Shown: piece after piece, positions 1 to 8,752 of the stretch
How positions within the stretch are numbered: the stretch's first letter is position 1
Layout: every line of letters begins with the position of its first letter
Assembly: GCA_002559145.1 (NCBI GenBank)
Contig: NTXX01000079.1
Coordinates: forward strand, 1-42,503
From: Bacillus sp. AFS006103
GTDB taxonomy: Bacteria; Bacillota; Bacilli; Bacillales; Cytobacillaceae
Direction: 5' to 3'
Length of the DNA stretch: 42,503 nt
The notes under the pieces: model-generated
What the model saw: the letters and a program-made list of their open reading frames with translations, nothing else
Database searches by the model: none
What the model was told of the DNA's origin: nothing
Program-made: the position numbers and the translations under genes

Positions 1-305
1 ACGATCTACAGGAATGCTAACCTGCCCCGTTAGTTCAATAAGAAAAGCTGTCACAGTGACAGCTCCGTTCTTAACTCTTGCACGGTATCAACAACAAAAC
101 ATTGATATGGTGCACCCTTTATCATTGTTAATATGTATCTTTAGAATAGGCGTTTAAGGACTTGACTTGGAGCCTCTGTGGGTACGATTTGTCTTGATAG
201 GCTGAAGCAGTTGTTTCATCATCCCGTCTTTAACATAAGCACCCGATAGTTTAAGTGCTATTGTTCACAATCTCTTTTACACTTAATATAACTCCAAATA
301 TAGGG
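1..305. other. Gene-free left edge with repeat-like sequence
   Basis: No convincing ORF is seen. The stretch holds a perfect inverted repeat (46-54 with 56-64). It also holds two related words, CCCCGTTAGTTCAATAAG near 26-43 and CACCCGATAGTTTAAGTGC near 241-259, which look like diverged copies of one motif. This resembles intergenic repeat or decayed mobile-element sequence, but I cannot name a family. Confidence 0.35.
46..64 (-). terminator. Possible intrinsic terminator, minus strand
   Basis: AGCTGTCAC and GTGACAGCT form a perfect 9-bp inverted repeat around one base. Read on the minus strand it is followed by TTTTCTT. It could end transcription coming leftward from the membrane-protein gene at 306-737 or from a lost gene. 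The very small loop makes this uncertain. Confidence 0.4.
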
Positions 306-737
306 TTAACTCTTGAATATAAATTTTTTTAGCAACAATCCTAATGTAATACCAAAAATGATGGCACTGAAAATATGAGAATAATAATCATTGATGGGTC
401 TAATATCGATATACTTACCTTCTATTAATGATGTGAATAATAGTTCACATACTAACCAGGCAAATAAACTGCCCACGGTCGTTTTTATAACTAAATGGCA
501 TGAACCAAACTTTTCAAATATAAAGTAAAGTAAGACTGCATAAACACTACTAACTAAAAAATCTACAATTAACCCTATGGTAAATACAGGTCTGTTAAAT
601 GTAATAATAAGACTTGCTAATTCATAAATACCAAACTTTCCAAAGCCAAAATGTGCAGATATCCTCGAAGCAATCTCTCCTGGTATTGTTGAAAGTACAC
701 CTAATATACCTATTCTTAACATCCTATCTTGGATCAT
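306..737 (-). CDS. Small multi-pass membrane protein, unknown function
   Basis: This 143-residue protein has about four hydrophobic segments: an N-terminal one, one near residues 50-70, one near 80-100 and one close to the C-terminus. No catalytic motif is visible and I do not recognise the family. The frame is open to a TTG at 767. The ATG at 737 is preceded by AAGGA at good spacing and gives a short charged N-terminus (MIQDRML) before the first membrane segment, so I chose it. The gene stands alone on the minus strand and no partner is obvious. Confidence 0.6.
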   Translation of the reverse strand: MIQDRMLRIGILGVLSTIPGEIASRISAHFGFGKFGIYELASLIITFNRPVFTIGLIVDFLVSSVYAVLLYFIFEKFGSCHLVIKTTVGSLFAWLVCELLFTSLIEGKYIDIRPINDYYSHIFSAIIFGITLGLLLKKFIFKS

Positions 738-850
738 ATCATCATTCCTTAATCTTAATGTGGACAAATTTAGTATTTAAATTATTTAAAAATTTATACG
801 TAATAAAGGAATGAAATGTGATATACGATTAAATTTCAAATAAACACTTC

Positions 851-878
851 CCCCTCAATCATTGAGGGGCTTTTTTTC
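851..878 (+). terminator. Intrinsic terminator without an obvious upstream gene
   Basis: CCCCTCAAT pairs with ATTGAGGGG and is followed by CTTTTTTTC on the plus strand. No rightward gene precedes it: the 306-737 gene points the other way and the plus-strand ORF at 614-814 is its shadow. It may be left from a lost gene or may end a small transcript. Confidence 0.65.
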
Positions 879-1074
879 TTTTCCGTTATCAAAATCATTC
901 CAATATGTAAAAATTTTAAGTACATAATTTTTCAATCCTCTATGCCAATAAGCCATAATTTTAATTGCACCATTTGCCACTTCATCTATTCATCATCTAC
1001 ATGCCCCATCTTATGCATCATCTAAGTTCAACTCTTTATGTTCTGTTAAGATTTACATGGAAGTGACTGGTGTC

Positions 1075-1102
1075 TTTCCACGCAAATACAGTATGATATA
1101 AT
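1075..1102 (+). promoter_or_regulatory. Candidate sigma-A promoter of the helicase operon
   Basis: TTTCCA (1075-1080) and a perfect TATAAT (1097-1102) are separated by 16 bases. This lies about 110 bases before the chosen helicase start. The -35 element is weak. The rest of the gap between 880 and 1214 shows nothing else I can name. Confidence 0.4.
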
Positions 1103-1214
1103 ACAGTGATAAATAATTTTTATTCTTAATTCTCAAATTAAATAAGATAAAATGATAGATTAATAATAACCATTCAAAAACGTTTTTGTGTTTTTAAAAG
1201 CAGGTGGACACAAA

Positions 1215-4200
1215 GTGAAGAAACAAAATACAACGACATATCGTTGTCCGATAACTTTGACTAAGACGGCAAAGGAAAAGATGCGGGAGCTCGGGTTGGA
1301 TGAGCGATCGTTTTTTTTATTGGAGAAATCATTTCACGTTTATATAGAAAAGTATCCACAGGCAGCAGATCGCACTGTTTCAGTTGCATTGTTTTTTGAC
1401 AATGATACGAACGCAAGGCTGGCAGATACGTGCAATGGGCTTGTGGTGGTTCTGCATTGTGTAGTCAAACAGGATCGATTTCTTGCGACGAATGTGACGA
1501 CCAGAGCTGCGCATATCCCATTGCAGTCTAATTGGCGGCGCCCAGTAGACCTCACGTTTGATCTAGACGTTCTGAGTAATCAACAGGTATCGATTGATTT
1601 GCTGAACTTAATTCACAACATGCCGGTTGCGCAGGAAAGTTCAATGTACGTGAAAAAGCGTATAGCGAGTTGGGAAGGCTACTTGAAAATCCAGGAGCGG
1701 TCTGCGGATATTCCTGATATGACATCTCGCTATTCGAGGCTTATATATAATGATGATTTTAGCCGAGTCACGATTATGGGGTGCCAGCTGAATGAAAAGG
1801 AATGGAAGTCTCTCAAGGATTTGAGTGTTAAGCTCAAGGGAATGGACCAGGATATTGGTAAGGTGCTAAAAGCGAATCGTTCCGCTTCCACGGTTGAAGT
1901 AGAATTACACGGTTATATGGAGGAACAGGCTCGCGGGCAGCGGCTTGACATTCAGCCAAAAGAAGTTACCTTTAGTAATTTTGCTACCTTAAGCCAGGTG
2001 AAAAGACTGAGGCAAGGGTTTAAACAATTAGAAAAAGGCCTGGCTGCGAATCCGGAACTTGAACGCCTTTTATTTGAAAACAAGCCACCGGTCAAAACAG
2101 TGAAAAAGCGAGCAACGCTGCAATTTCATAATCGATTGAATCAGTTCCAGCAAGAAGCAGTTATAGGCGCTATGTCTGCTGAAGACTTATACGTTATTCA
2201 AGGACCGCCTGGAACAGGAAAAACAACGGTTATTTCTGAAATTTGCCTGCAAAATGCCAAGGCGGGGCTGCGCACCTTGGTTGCTTCTCAGTCAAATTTA
2301 GCGGTCGACAATGCCCTTGGTCGATTGCTAGCAAATAAAGACATTCGGATTCTTCGGGTCGGACGTACGGAAAGCATTGAAGAAGAAGGCAAAAAGTTCA
2401 TAGAAGAAAATGTAGGACAATATTGGAAAGACCATACGTTGCATGAAGTTTCTACCCAATTTGATGCTCGTAAAAAACGAGAAGTAGAAATAGAAGCGGA
2501 ATGGGTGGCGAATGAACAGGAACAAGAGCGACTCCAGCAAGTGCTTGCACGAGTGGAGGCGGAGCTCGAAGCGAAAAAGAAAGCAGAACAGCAATATAAC
2601 GAAATTCAGTCTATACTCGATAAGTATAAAAAGGACGTTTTTTGTGCTAAAAAGGAGCAGCAATCAGCACAGCAATATTTGCAGGAAATCGGGCAGTCAC
2701 TACGCCAGTTGAATGACATCATTGAAAAAGACGAAACATTTCTAGCTGGTGAGCCTGACAGTGGCGTGATTCAAAAAGAGTGGGATGCTCATCAACAAGA
2801 GTTGGTGCGACTGCAAAATAGCCTTGCCCTTCAAGAGCTTGAAGACGAGATTCATGAAAAAAAGCAAACGATGGAACAGGCTTTTGCCGAATGTGAAAAA
2901 TGGAACGACGCAGTGAAGCGGACGGATGCTATAACAGTAAGAATAACAACTGCCCCAAAAATTGATAACTTAAAATGGATTATTCTGGAACAAAATATCA
3001 ATCGGTCTTTACGAGTTCAGCAGTTAATCGAAGAGCTCGAGGGAATCCGCAGAGAAATGGGCCAGTGGATTAAATTAAAAGAATATAATGAAACATTAAA
3101 CCGCGCGATTTTCTTTGTTGAACAGCTTTTGGAGCGGCAGCACATATCAATCGGCCAGCTACAGCAACGAATGATTCATGGGACTTCCGTTTCTACTAAC
3201 GCAGTGGAAATTGATCAATTTTTAGACCAACTAAGAAGTGAATTAAAGGGAAACTCAAAAATGTATCCGCAGAGACTTGTAACCTATCTTGAAGGATTAT
3301 ACAGTAGGAGACACTTTGTTTGGCAAAAAACGAAATGCTTAAAGCAGTATGATGTGTATAAAAAAATGGCACAAGAGGCCATTCGGCTATTGAAACAGGA
3401 ATTGATCGAGCAAGTTCAGTCTATGCAGCGAGAAAATAAACTGATGCACCAAAAGTGGCAAAGGGAGATGGGGGAGCAGGGCACCAAGCTTACTATTTTA
3501 CAAAACAAGCATAAAGAAATGATGGCAGTCGCAGAAATTATTCCAAACGTAAAAGAATTGCTTCATCAAAAAGAAGTAATAGTGCTAGATTTGCAGAAAA
3601 AGAAAGAGCAATATGAGCAAGCTAAGCTACGGGCTGAAATGAATGGTCAAAAACAAGTAAAAGGAGTCCTGCAGCTACAAGAAGCGGAGCAGGAACGGAC
3701 ACAAATCGAAGGCCGTCTTGCACAACTGTACAGTATGCTTAAAGAAAAGGAAGAAGAACAGGCACCTCTACATGAAATCTTGTCTACAGATCCGGAACAG
3801 GAGCATGAAAAGGTATTACGGAAATTGGCGAGTAATTCTTTTACACGCGATTCATTAAAGCAGGAAAAGCAAAAGCTTCCGTTATTCCAGTCCATCCAGG
3901 GGATGTGGCTTTCTTTGTTGGAAGAAGCAAGTGACCATGACCTGAATGAAATCCGAAAACTTTATGTGCAGCATGCAAATGTGATTGGAACCACATGTGT
4001 GGCTTCCGCACGCAAAGATTTTATTGAAAGCTACCCTGTTTTTGATGTGGTTATCATTGATGAAGTATCAAAAGCAACCCCGCCAGAGCTGCTCTTGCCG
4101 ATGCTAAAAGGGAAGAAAATCATTTTAGTTGGCGACCATCACCAGCTGCCACCTCTGTTAGGAAACGATACGCTGGAGGAAACGCTGCAGGAAATGGCAG

Positions 4201-5003
4201 AAGAAAGTGAAGACTTTGAAGGAAAAGCTGAATTAAAAAATCTGTTAAAAGAGTCGCTGTTTGAACGATTGTTTAAAAACCTACCGAAAAGCAATAAAAC
4301 CATGCTTGCTATTCAATATCGGATGCATGAAAACATTATGGCAACGATCACCCAGTTTTATAATCAAGAAAACGAACGACTCCAATGTGGCCTGAAAAAC
4401 TCTGAGTTGGAACGGGACCACAAGCTTGAATCAACGCTCATTCAGCGGAACAATCATCTTCTCTGGCTGGATATGCCGAACGAGCCTGCGTTTTTCGAAG
4501 AAAGAATGAAAGGCGGAAAAAGCCTGTATAACCCGGCCGAATTAAAGAGGATTGGTTCATTGCTGAAGGAATTGGACGTGGCGGCGGCACTGGCGAAGCA
4601 AGAAGGAAGAATGGAAGCCAATGAGAAAAAAAGCATTGGTGTGATTAGTTTTTATGGAGAACAAGTGAAACGGATTGATCGCATGATCCATCAGGAGCTT
4701 CACTTGCCTCACTTAACCATTCGCACCGGGACGGTGGATAGGTTTCAAGGCATGGAAATGGACGTAATTCTGTTAAGCATGGTGCGCAATCACGATAATA
4801 AACAGGATGACATCGGCTTTGCTAAAGATTATCGAAGGTTAAATGTAGCCTTGTCGAGAGCAAGAGAGCTGCTTGTGTTAATTGGTAGTACTAAGATGTT
4901 TACCGAGCGGACGAAACATAAGGATACTAAACAGATGTACACGCACGTATTAGAAGCCGCGAAAAAACAACAAGGCCTGCGAACGCTTGAAGAGGTGAGA
5001 TGA
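1215..5003 (+). CDS. UPF1-like superfamily 1 helicase with long coiled-coil insertion
   Basis: A 1262-residue AAA_11/AAA_12-type SF1 helicase. Motif I (GPPGTGKT) is at residues 330-337, motif II (IIDEVSK) has its DE at 949-950, motif III is VGDHHQLPP, motif IV is QYRMHE at about 1034, motif V is DRFQGMEMD at about 1175 and motif VI is LNVALSRAR at about 1209. All motifs are intact, so ATP-driven unwinding or translocation on nucleic acid is expected. Between motifs I and II lies a roughly 550-residue Glu/Gln/Lys-rich coiled coil, as in structural-maintenance-like proteins. The N-terminal 320 residues are unassigned. The frame opens at GTG 1188, but GTG 1215 has AGGTGG seven bases upstream and is preferred. 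The next gene starts one base after the stop. The substrate is unknown; DNA repair or phage defence are both possible. Confidence 0.85.
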   Translation: MKKQNTTTYRCPITLTKTAKEKMRELGLDERSFFLLEKSFHVYIEKYPQAADRTVSVALFFDNDTNARLADTCNGLVVVLHCVVKQDRFLATNVTTRAAHIPLQSNWRRPVDLTFDLDVLSNQQVSIDLLNLIHNMPVAQESSMYVKKRIASWEGYLKIQERSADIPDMTSRYSRLIYNDDFSRVTIMGCQLNEKEWKSLKDLSVKLKGMDQDIGKVLKANRSASTVEVELHGYMEEQARGQRLDIQPKEVTFSNFATLSQVKRLRQGFKQLEKGLAANPELERLLFENKPPVKTVKKRATLQFHNRLNQFQQEAVIGAMSAEDLYVIQGPPGTGKTTVISEICLQNAKAGLRTLVASQSNLAVDNALGRLLANKDIRILRVGRTESIEEEGKKFIEENVGQYWKDHTLHEVSTQFDARKKREVEIEAEWVANEQEQERLQQVLARVEAELEAKKKAEQQYNEIQSILDKYKKDVFCAKKEQQSAQQYLQEIGQSLRQLNDIIEKDETFLAGEPDSGVIQKEWDAHQQELVRLQNSLALQELEDEIHEKKQTMEQAFAECEKWNDAVKRTDAITVRITTAPKIDNLKWIILEQNINRSLRVQQLIEELEGIRREMGQWIKLKEYNETLNRAIFFVEQLLERQHISIGQLQQRMIHGTSVSTNAVEIDQFLDQLRSELKGNSKMYPQRLVTYLEGLYSRRHFVWQKTKCLKQYDVYKKMAQEAIRLLKQELIEQVQSMQRENKLMHQKWQREMGEQGTKLTILQNKHKEMMAVAEIIPNVKELLHQKEVIVLDLQKKKEQYEQAKLRAEMNGQKQVKGVLQLQEAEQERTQIEGRLAQLYSMLKEKEEEQAPLHEILSTDPEQEHEKVLRKLASNSFTRDSLKQEKQKLPLFQSIQGMWLSLLEEASDHDLNEIRKLYVQHANVIGTTCVASARKDFIESYPVFDVVIIDEVSKATPPELLLPMLKGKKIILVGDHHQLPPLLGNDTLEETLQEMAEESEDFEGKAELKNLLKESLFERLFKNLPKSNKTMLAIQYRMHENIMATITQFYNQENERLQCGLKNSELERDHKLESTLIQRNNHLLWLDMPNEPAFFEERMKGGKSLYNPAELKRIGSLLKELDVAAALAKQEGRMEANEKKSIGVISFYGEQVKRIDRMIHQELHLPHLTIRTGTVDRFQGMEMDVILLSMVRNHDNKQDDIGFAKDYRRLNVALSRARELLVLIGSTKMFTERTKHKDTKQMYTHVLEAAKKQQGLRTLEEVR

Positions 5004-5004
5004 C

Positions 5005-5772
5005 ATGAATAAATTAAATAGGCAGTTACGCTCGATCTTACTTGAAAATCCAGCGGTCCAGATCAAGAAGTCCGTTTTGTGGCATTTGCAGGTAAGAACC
5101 TATAATGTGTCTTTTAAGCCGGTTAAGCGGTCTAAAATGGACATTCTTATGAAAATGCTGCTTCTCACTTTTGAGCAGACCGAAATCCGGCGAGCAGCCA
5201 ATTTGTCTGAACTGCTACTAGTAGAGGAGCTGTTCATTGCAGATTTACTTAAAAAAATGCAGCGAATGGGCTTGATTCGACAGGAAAAGGAAAGCTACAA
5301 ACTCACATCAAAAGGGCAGGACCAGGTAAAGACAGGAATCATTTTAGAGGAAATGGAAGAAGAGTCGACGGTGCTTTCATACAGTCCGGTTCATGATGAG
5401 TTTTGGCCAAAGATGACTGAACCTTTGCCTGAAACAACCGAAGCATTGCCGCTTTTTCGGTATGCGAATAATCAGGACCATATCAATGTGGGCCGAATTT
5501 TGCAAGTTCTCGCCGAGAGAGAAAACAGGCTGGACGAAGATGGCTTTCAAACAGTCGTGGCGGATGTAAATAGCTTCGACCTACAGAAGGTGGAACACAT
5601 TCCATGCTTGGAATTTCAAATATACAATAAAGAACTAGACATTTTCTACGCGCGCGTCTGGAATACATGGCGCGGGCGTTGGGATGATACACTCGAAAAA
5701 CAAATAGAAGAGAAGGAACGGCTAGAATGGCGGGAAAAATGGATGGCAAAAGATGAGGTTCTAATTAAATAG
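5005..5772 (+). CDS. Winged-helix-like partner of the SF1 helicase
   Basis: 255 residues, ATG after GAGGTGAG, starting one base past the helicase stop, so the two are co-transcribed and probably translationally coupled. Residues about 40-110 look like a winged helix: a helix rich in Leu, a second helix (LFIADLLKKMQRMGLI) and a wing ending KLTSKGQDQV. An acidic linker follows (EEMEEEST), then an aromatic and acidic C-terminal half with a charged tail. No enzyme motif is visible. I do not recognise a named family. The gene order implies a specific adaptor, DNA-recognition or regulatory subunit for the helicase; that is inference. Confidence 0.75.
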   Translation: MNKLNRQLRSILLENPAVQIKKSVLWHLQVRTYNVSFKPVKRSKMDILMKMLLLTFEQTEIRRAANLSELLLVEELFIADLLKKMQRMGLIRQEKESYKLTSKGQDQVKTGIILEEMEEESTVLSYSPVHDEFWPKMTEPLPETTEALPLFRYANNQDHINVGRILQVLAERENRLDEDGFQTVVADVNSFDLQKVEHIPCLEFQIYNKELDIFYARVWNTWRGRWDDTLEKQIEEKERLEWREKWMAKDEVLIK

Positions 5773-5777
5773 AATGA

Positions 5778-5833
5778 GTTCAGTCCCCGGTAAACTAAAG
5801 CTTTAATGAACCGGGGGACTGAACCCATTTTTC
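5778..5833 (+). terminator. Terminator of the helicase operon, repeat-like
   Basis: GTTCAGTCCCCGGT (5778-5791) pairs with ACCGGGGGACTGAAC (5810-5824) with one bulged G, followed by CCATTTTTCC. The loop contains TAAAGCTTTAAT, close to the loop of the repeats at 37190 and 42285, so this may be a family member used as a terminator. It can also serve the convergent cupin gene. Confidence 0.75.
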
Positions 5834-5848
5834 CATTTTCTATAGCAT

Positions 5849-6370
5849 TCAATTTGGTAAATCTTTGTATGCTAATTTCATAATGATCTCTTCGTGTTGG
5901 GGATATTTAAGTAAAAGGTCATTTTGAGTAAACAATTCAAAGTCTTGGAATTCAAAACCAGGAGATACCATACAACCCACTAAAGAGTAAGTATCTTTTT
6001 CCATTACGGACGACCCAAAGATTGAATTCTTAGGAACGAACGCTTGTGGAGCTTCTCCATTTTCCAGATTCATTCCTAACTTTAATTCCTCATATTCTCC
6101 ATTATCATGCATAACATGGACTGTTAATGGGCTGCCAGCATGATAATACCACAATTCATCAGATTTTAATCGATGAAAATGGGATACTTCATCCGAAGTC
6201 AATAGAAAGTAAATACTCGTAAAAAGCTTTCGCTGTCCTTCAAAATCTACTTCTAATTCATTGTCTGAAATTCTTTCCTTAGATGTATAGGTACTTTTGT
6301 AATACCCGCCTTCCGGATGGGAAACAAGTCCAAGATTCGAGATTAATGATTGTATTTCAATTTTGTTCAT
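5849..6370 (-). CDS. DUF985 (cupin_5) family protein
   Basis: 173 residues with the recognisable DUF985 pattern: HPEGGYYK near residue 18, SIYFLL, then SHFHRLKSDELWYYHAG and an FQDFELF-type tail. The family adopts a cupin beta-barrel whose His and Glu residues (here in HFHR and DELW) could bind a metal or sugar ligand; no reaction is established. The frame runs open to 6484, but the ATG at 6370 has AAAGGA eight bases upstream and matches the family's N-terminus, so I use it. It is a single gene convergent with the helicase operon. Confidence 0.85.
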   Translation of the reverse strand: MNKIEIQSLISNLGLVSHPEGGYYKSTYTSKERISDNELEVDFEGQRKLFTSIYFLLTSDEVSHFHRLKSDELWYYHAGSPLTVHVMHDNGEYEELKLGMNLENGEAPQAFVPKNSIFGSSVMEKDTYSLVGCMVSPGFEFQDFELFTQNDLLLKYPQHEEIIMKLAYKDLPN

Positions 6371-6540
6371 GTCATAATCCTTTCTCAATTGCTTTCTTAT
6401 TGCATTTGCAGCAGAAGAAAAATCAATTATCATCATACGATACATGACAGGATTAATCAAAGCTGGGGTTAATCTTTGGAGCATCCAGTTATATAAGATT
6501 TTAACTTAGATTCCTTATTAAATCCCAAATCGTTACAATA

Positions 6541-6648
6541 TTACATACAAGCTTCAAATTCTCTCATAATGTTGTTGATGATTGTTTTCACAGGCAGGAT
6601 TTCTTTGATTTCATGCACTCTTGCACCGGCACATACGAGACCATTGTC
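6541..6648 (-). pseudogene. C-terminal remnant of a nitronate monooxygenase / FabK-like flavoprotein
   Basis: Read leftward, the segment encodes AGARVHEIKEILPVKTIINN and then IMREFEACM before a stop. This matches the usual C-terminus of 2-nitropropane dioxygenase-family proteins (AGQ..G.I.EI.PVKEII..IM.EAE). Only about 35 codons are left and no start is present. It directly abuts the last codon of the heme A synthase gene at 6649, so a deletion probably fused the two. Confidence 0.7.
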
Positions 6649-7587
6649 TTAAACCTCTGTTTTGTTAGGAACATTATGGTTAGTTATTATGCTTAGCTTC
6701 GTTTTCAAAAAGGCAGCGCTGCCTATATATACCCGTGTCTCAGCTACAAGGGCGAACAAGAGCGTGCCTGCTGCCAGGTGAAGCATGGCCCATGAGATAT
6801 CAATAGACGAAGTGATCGTCAGGACTCCCAATACTACTTGAATGAGAACCGTTATAGCTGAAAAAATAAGTCGCTTCTGAAGTTTCCCATCCCACCCCTT
6901 TTTTATAGATAAAAAGACAAGGAAGAAGATGTACAATGCTGAAATGAATGCTAAGCCTCTATGAATGGTTTGGATGATTTCTGGCCCCGTCATGGGTAGA
7001 AACGAATTTCTACACTGAAAAGAACCACATATCATTCCCAAGGATTCATGCTTCACATATGCCCCAAATCCAAAAAGCAAAAGTAAAAGAACTAGTACGA
7101 TATTGAAGTGTCCTTTTATCCTATGTTGTTGGACAGAATGGTCGGATGGATACGTCTGAATTTCCGCTTTCTCTTCTGCTTCCCGCCAGATCCAGATGAG
7201 ACTTGCTAGAAAGAGCATGGCAATGATTAAGTGAATGGCTATGACACTAGTTGGTAAATCTTTTAACACGACTAGTGCGCCTAAAAGCACCTGAATGATA
7301 AGCAAAAAAAGCATCCAATATCCAACCGTACGAACGGAAGGACTTATTTCAGTACGCAGAATTTTGGCGAATAGCACAAAAGAAACGATTCCTAGAATAG
7401 CCCCAATCACTCGATGTGTGAATTCAATCAACGTTTCTCCATGGAAAGCTGGAACAATTTCTCCATTACATAAGGGCCATTCAGGTCCACATCCCATCCC
7501 AGACTTTGAAGAAGCCACATAGCCCCCAAAGACAATTAATAAATATGTAAGTAAAACGGTTAACAACGCTAAGCGCTTTATTGTCAC
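6649..7587 (-). CDS. ctaA: Heme A synthase
   Basis: 312 residues of the COX15/CtaA family, an integral membrane protein that oxidises the C8 methyl of heme O to give heme A. About eight hydrophobic segments are seen. The family markers are present: the first Cys pair in GCGPEWPLCNG, the EFTHR motif, later helix His residues (AIHLI, IIQTIHRG, WAMLHLA) and the second Cys pair in CGSFQC. The frame opens with GTG-AGC-GTG. AAGGAGGG is too close to the first GTG but seven bases from the second (7587), so I start there. It closes the respiratory cluster but is separated from it by the terminator at 7752-7780, so it probably has its own promoter. Confidence 0.93.
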   Translation of the reverse strand: MTIKRLALLTVLLTYLLIVFGGYVASSKSGMGCGPEWPLCNGEIVPAFHGETLIEFTHRVIGAILGIVSFVLFAKILRTEISPSVRTVGYWMLFLLIIQVLLGALVVLKDLPTSVIAIHLIIAMLFLASLIWIWREAEEKAEIQTYPSDHSVQQHRIKGHFNIVLVLLLLLFGFGAYVKHESLGMICGSFQCRNSFLPMTGPEIIQTIHRGLAFISALYIFFLVFLSIKKGWDGKLQKRLIFSAITVLIQVVLGVLTITSSIDISWAMLHLAAGTLLFALVAETRVYIGSAAFLKTKLSIITNHNVPNKTEV

Positions 7588-7751
7588 GCTCACCCCTCCT
7601 TAAAAGTAGCTTATTGCAAAAACATCCCCATGTTCCGTACTACTATTTTTTCCAAAAATTCCTATTGAGAAGAAGATAATTATGAATATTTTGTGAACTA
7701 ATTTTTATAGAGATATGAAAATGAATATAGTAGTGGATAGAAGTAAAAGGG

Positions 7752-7780
7752 GAGTATATCCTCCTTTGGAAGATATACTC
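7752..7780 (-). terminator. Intrinsic terminator of the FNT gene
   Basis: GAGTATATCCTCC (7752-7764) pairs with GGAAGATATACTC (7768-7780) with one wobble. On the minus strand it is followed by CCCCTTTTACTT. It begins immediately after the FNT stop codon. Confidence 0.8.
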
Positions 7781-7781
7781 T

Positions 7782-8633
7782 TTATAAATCTACATCTGAT
7801 TTTCGCACTTTAGTGTTCGTAACAATGCTAAGATTGTTTTCTGTCCTGCTCTTGTTTTTATGGACCAAATGTAGGGATAATCCAGTAAATAGAAAACCAC
7901 CGATAAAGTTTCCAATGGTTACAGGGATTTGATTCCAAACCCACCAATCCGTAACCGTGAAATCTGCTCCCATGAGAATCGCAGTAGGCAGAACAAACAT
8001 ATTTACCACTGCATGCTCAAAGCCGTGTGCAAAAAATATAAATACCGGAAGCCACATAGCCGCAATTTTTCCGATAACAGAGCTGGAAGCAAAGGCCATA
8101 AAGGCACCTAAGGTAACCATCCAATTACATAAAATTGCTTTTGTTACGGATAAGATCATTCCATCACTGCCTAAGCTTTTATAAGCGATTGTTTTTCCTT
8201 CCGCTACAGCAATGATTTTTTCAATCATCGCTCCTTCCGTCACATGCCCAAGCTTGGTTACAGTAATATAAAATAAGATTCCATAAAAAAAACTACCCAA
8301 TAGATTTCCAATAAATGCCCAGTAAAAGTTATAAAACACGTCCTTACAAGTGATTAATCCTCTTAACCTCGCAAGTGGCAGCATAGCAAAATTTCCTGTC
8401 ACCAGTTCAAGTCCTAACAATAAAATCAGGACAAATCCAACTGGAAATACAAAAGCACCGACAATCCCAAGCTTTGTTTCCGTTGCAGCTGTAAAGGCAA
8501 GTGTGGTTGCAAATCCTAAATATGCCCCAGCCAGTCCTCCCTTTATTAATAAATCTTTAATAGACAAGGATGATTTATAGGCACCTGTTTTTGCAACATC
8601 CTCCACCAACTGCCCAGGTTTAATATAGTCCAA
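7782..8633 (-). CDS. Formate/nitrite transporter (FNT) family channel
   Basis: 283 residues with six hydrophobic helices and the FNT signature regions: GAYLGFATTLAF, LGLELVTGNFAMLPLA (the LVTGN bend), FYNFYWAFIGNLLGS and HAVVNMFVLPTAILMG. FNT pentamers pass formate, nitrite or hydrosulfide across the membrane. The frame extends to an ATG at 8699, but that ATG has no ribosome binding site. The TTG at 8633 has GAGGTGA just upstream and gives MDYIKPGQLV, the typical FNT start. It sits just downstream of a heme-copper reductase operon, so nitrite is an attractive substrate; that is inference. Confidence 0.88.
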   Translation of the reverse strand: MDYIKPGQLVEDVAKTGAYKSSLSIKDLLIKGGLAGAYLGFATTLAFTAATETKLGIVGAFVFPVGFVLILLLGLELVTGNFAMLPLARLRGLITCKDVFYNFYWAFIGNLLGSFFYGILFYITVTKLGHVTEGAMIEKIIAVAEGKTIAYKSLGSDGMILSVTKAILCNWMVTLGAFMAFASSSVIGKIAAMWLPVFIFFAHGFEHAVVNMFVLPTAILMGADFTVTDWWVWNQIPVTIGNFIGGFLFTGLSLHLVHKNKSRTENNLSIVTNTKVRKSDVDL

Positions 8634-8752
8634 GCAAATCACCTCAATTTTGTTTGTAAGTAAGCCTAAGTCATAAGCAGAGACCGCTCCAAAGTCCATT
8701 AAGTGTTTTTTAAAAGGGGGTTTGAGAAGCGGCCATATTGATAAAATCAGGG

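Noticed and set aside
614..814. 66-codon plus-strand ORF at the left edge
   Set aside because: It overlaps the minus-strand membrane protein and has no ribosome binding site; its frame reads as a shadow.
7681..7700. TTGTGAA-like half-site upstream of ctaA, possible Rex or Fnr operator
   Set aside because: Only one clean half is present; the other half does not match well enough.
8634..8699. ATG-started extension of the FNT channel
   Set aside because: No ribosome binding site at 8699, while TTG 8633 has GAGGTGA and gives the family N-terminus.
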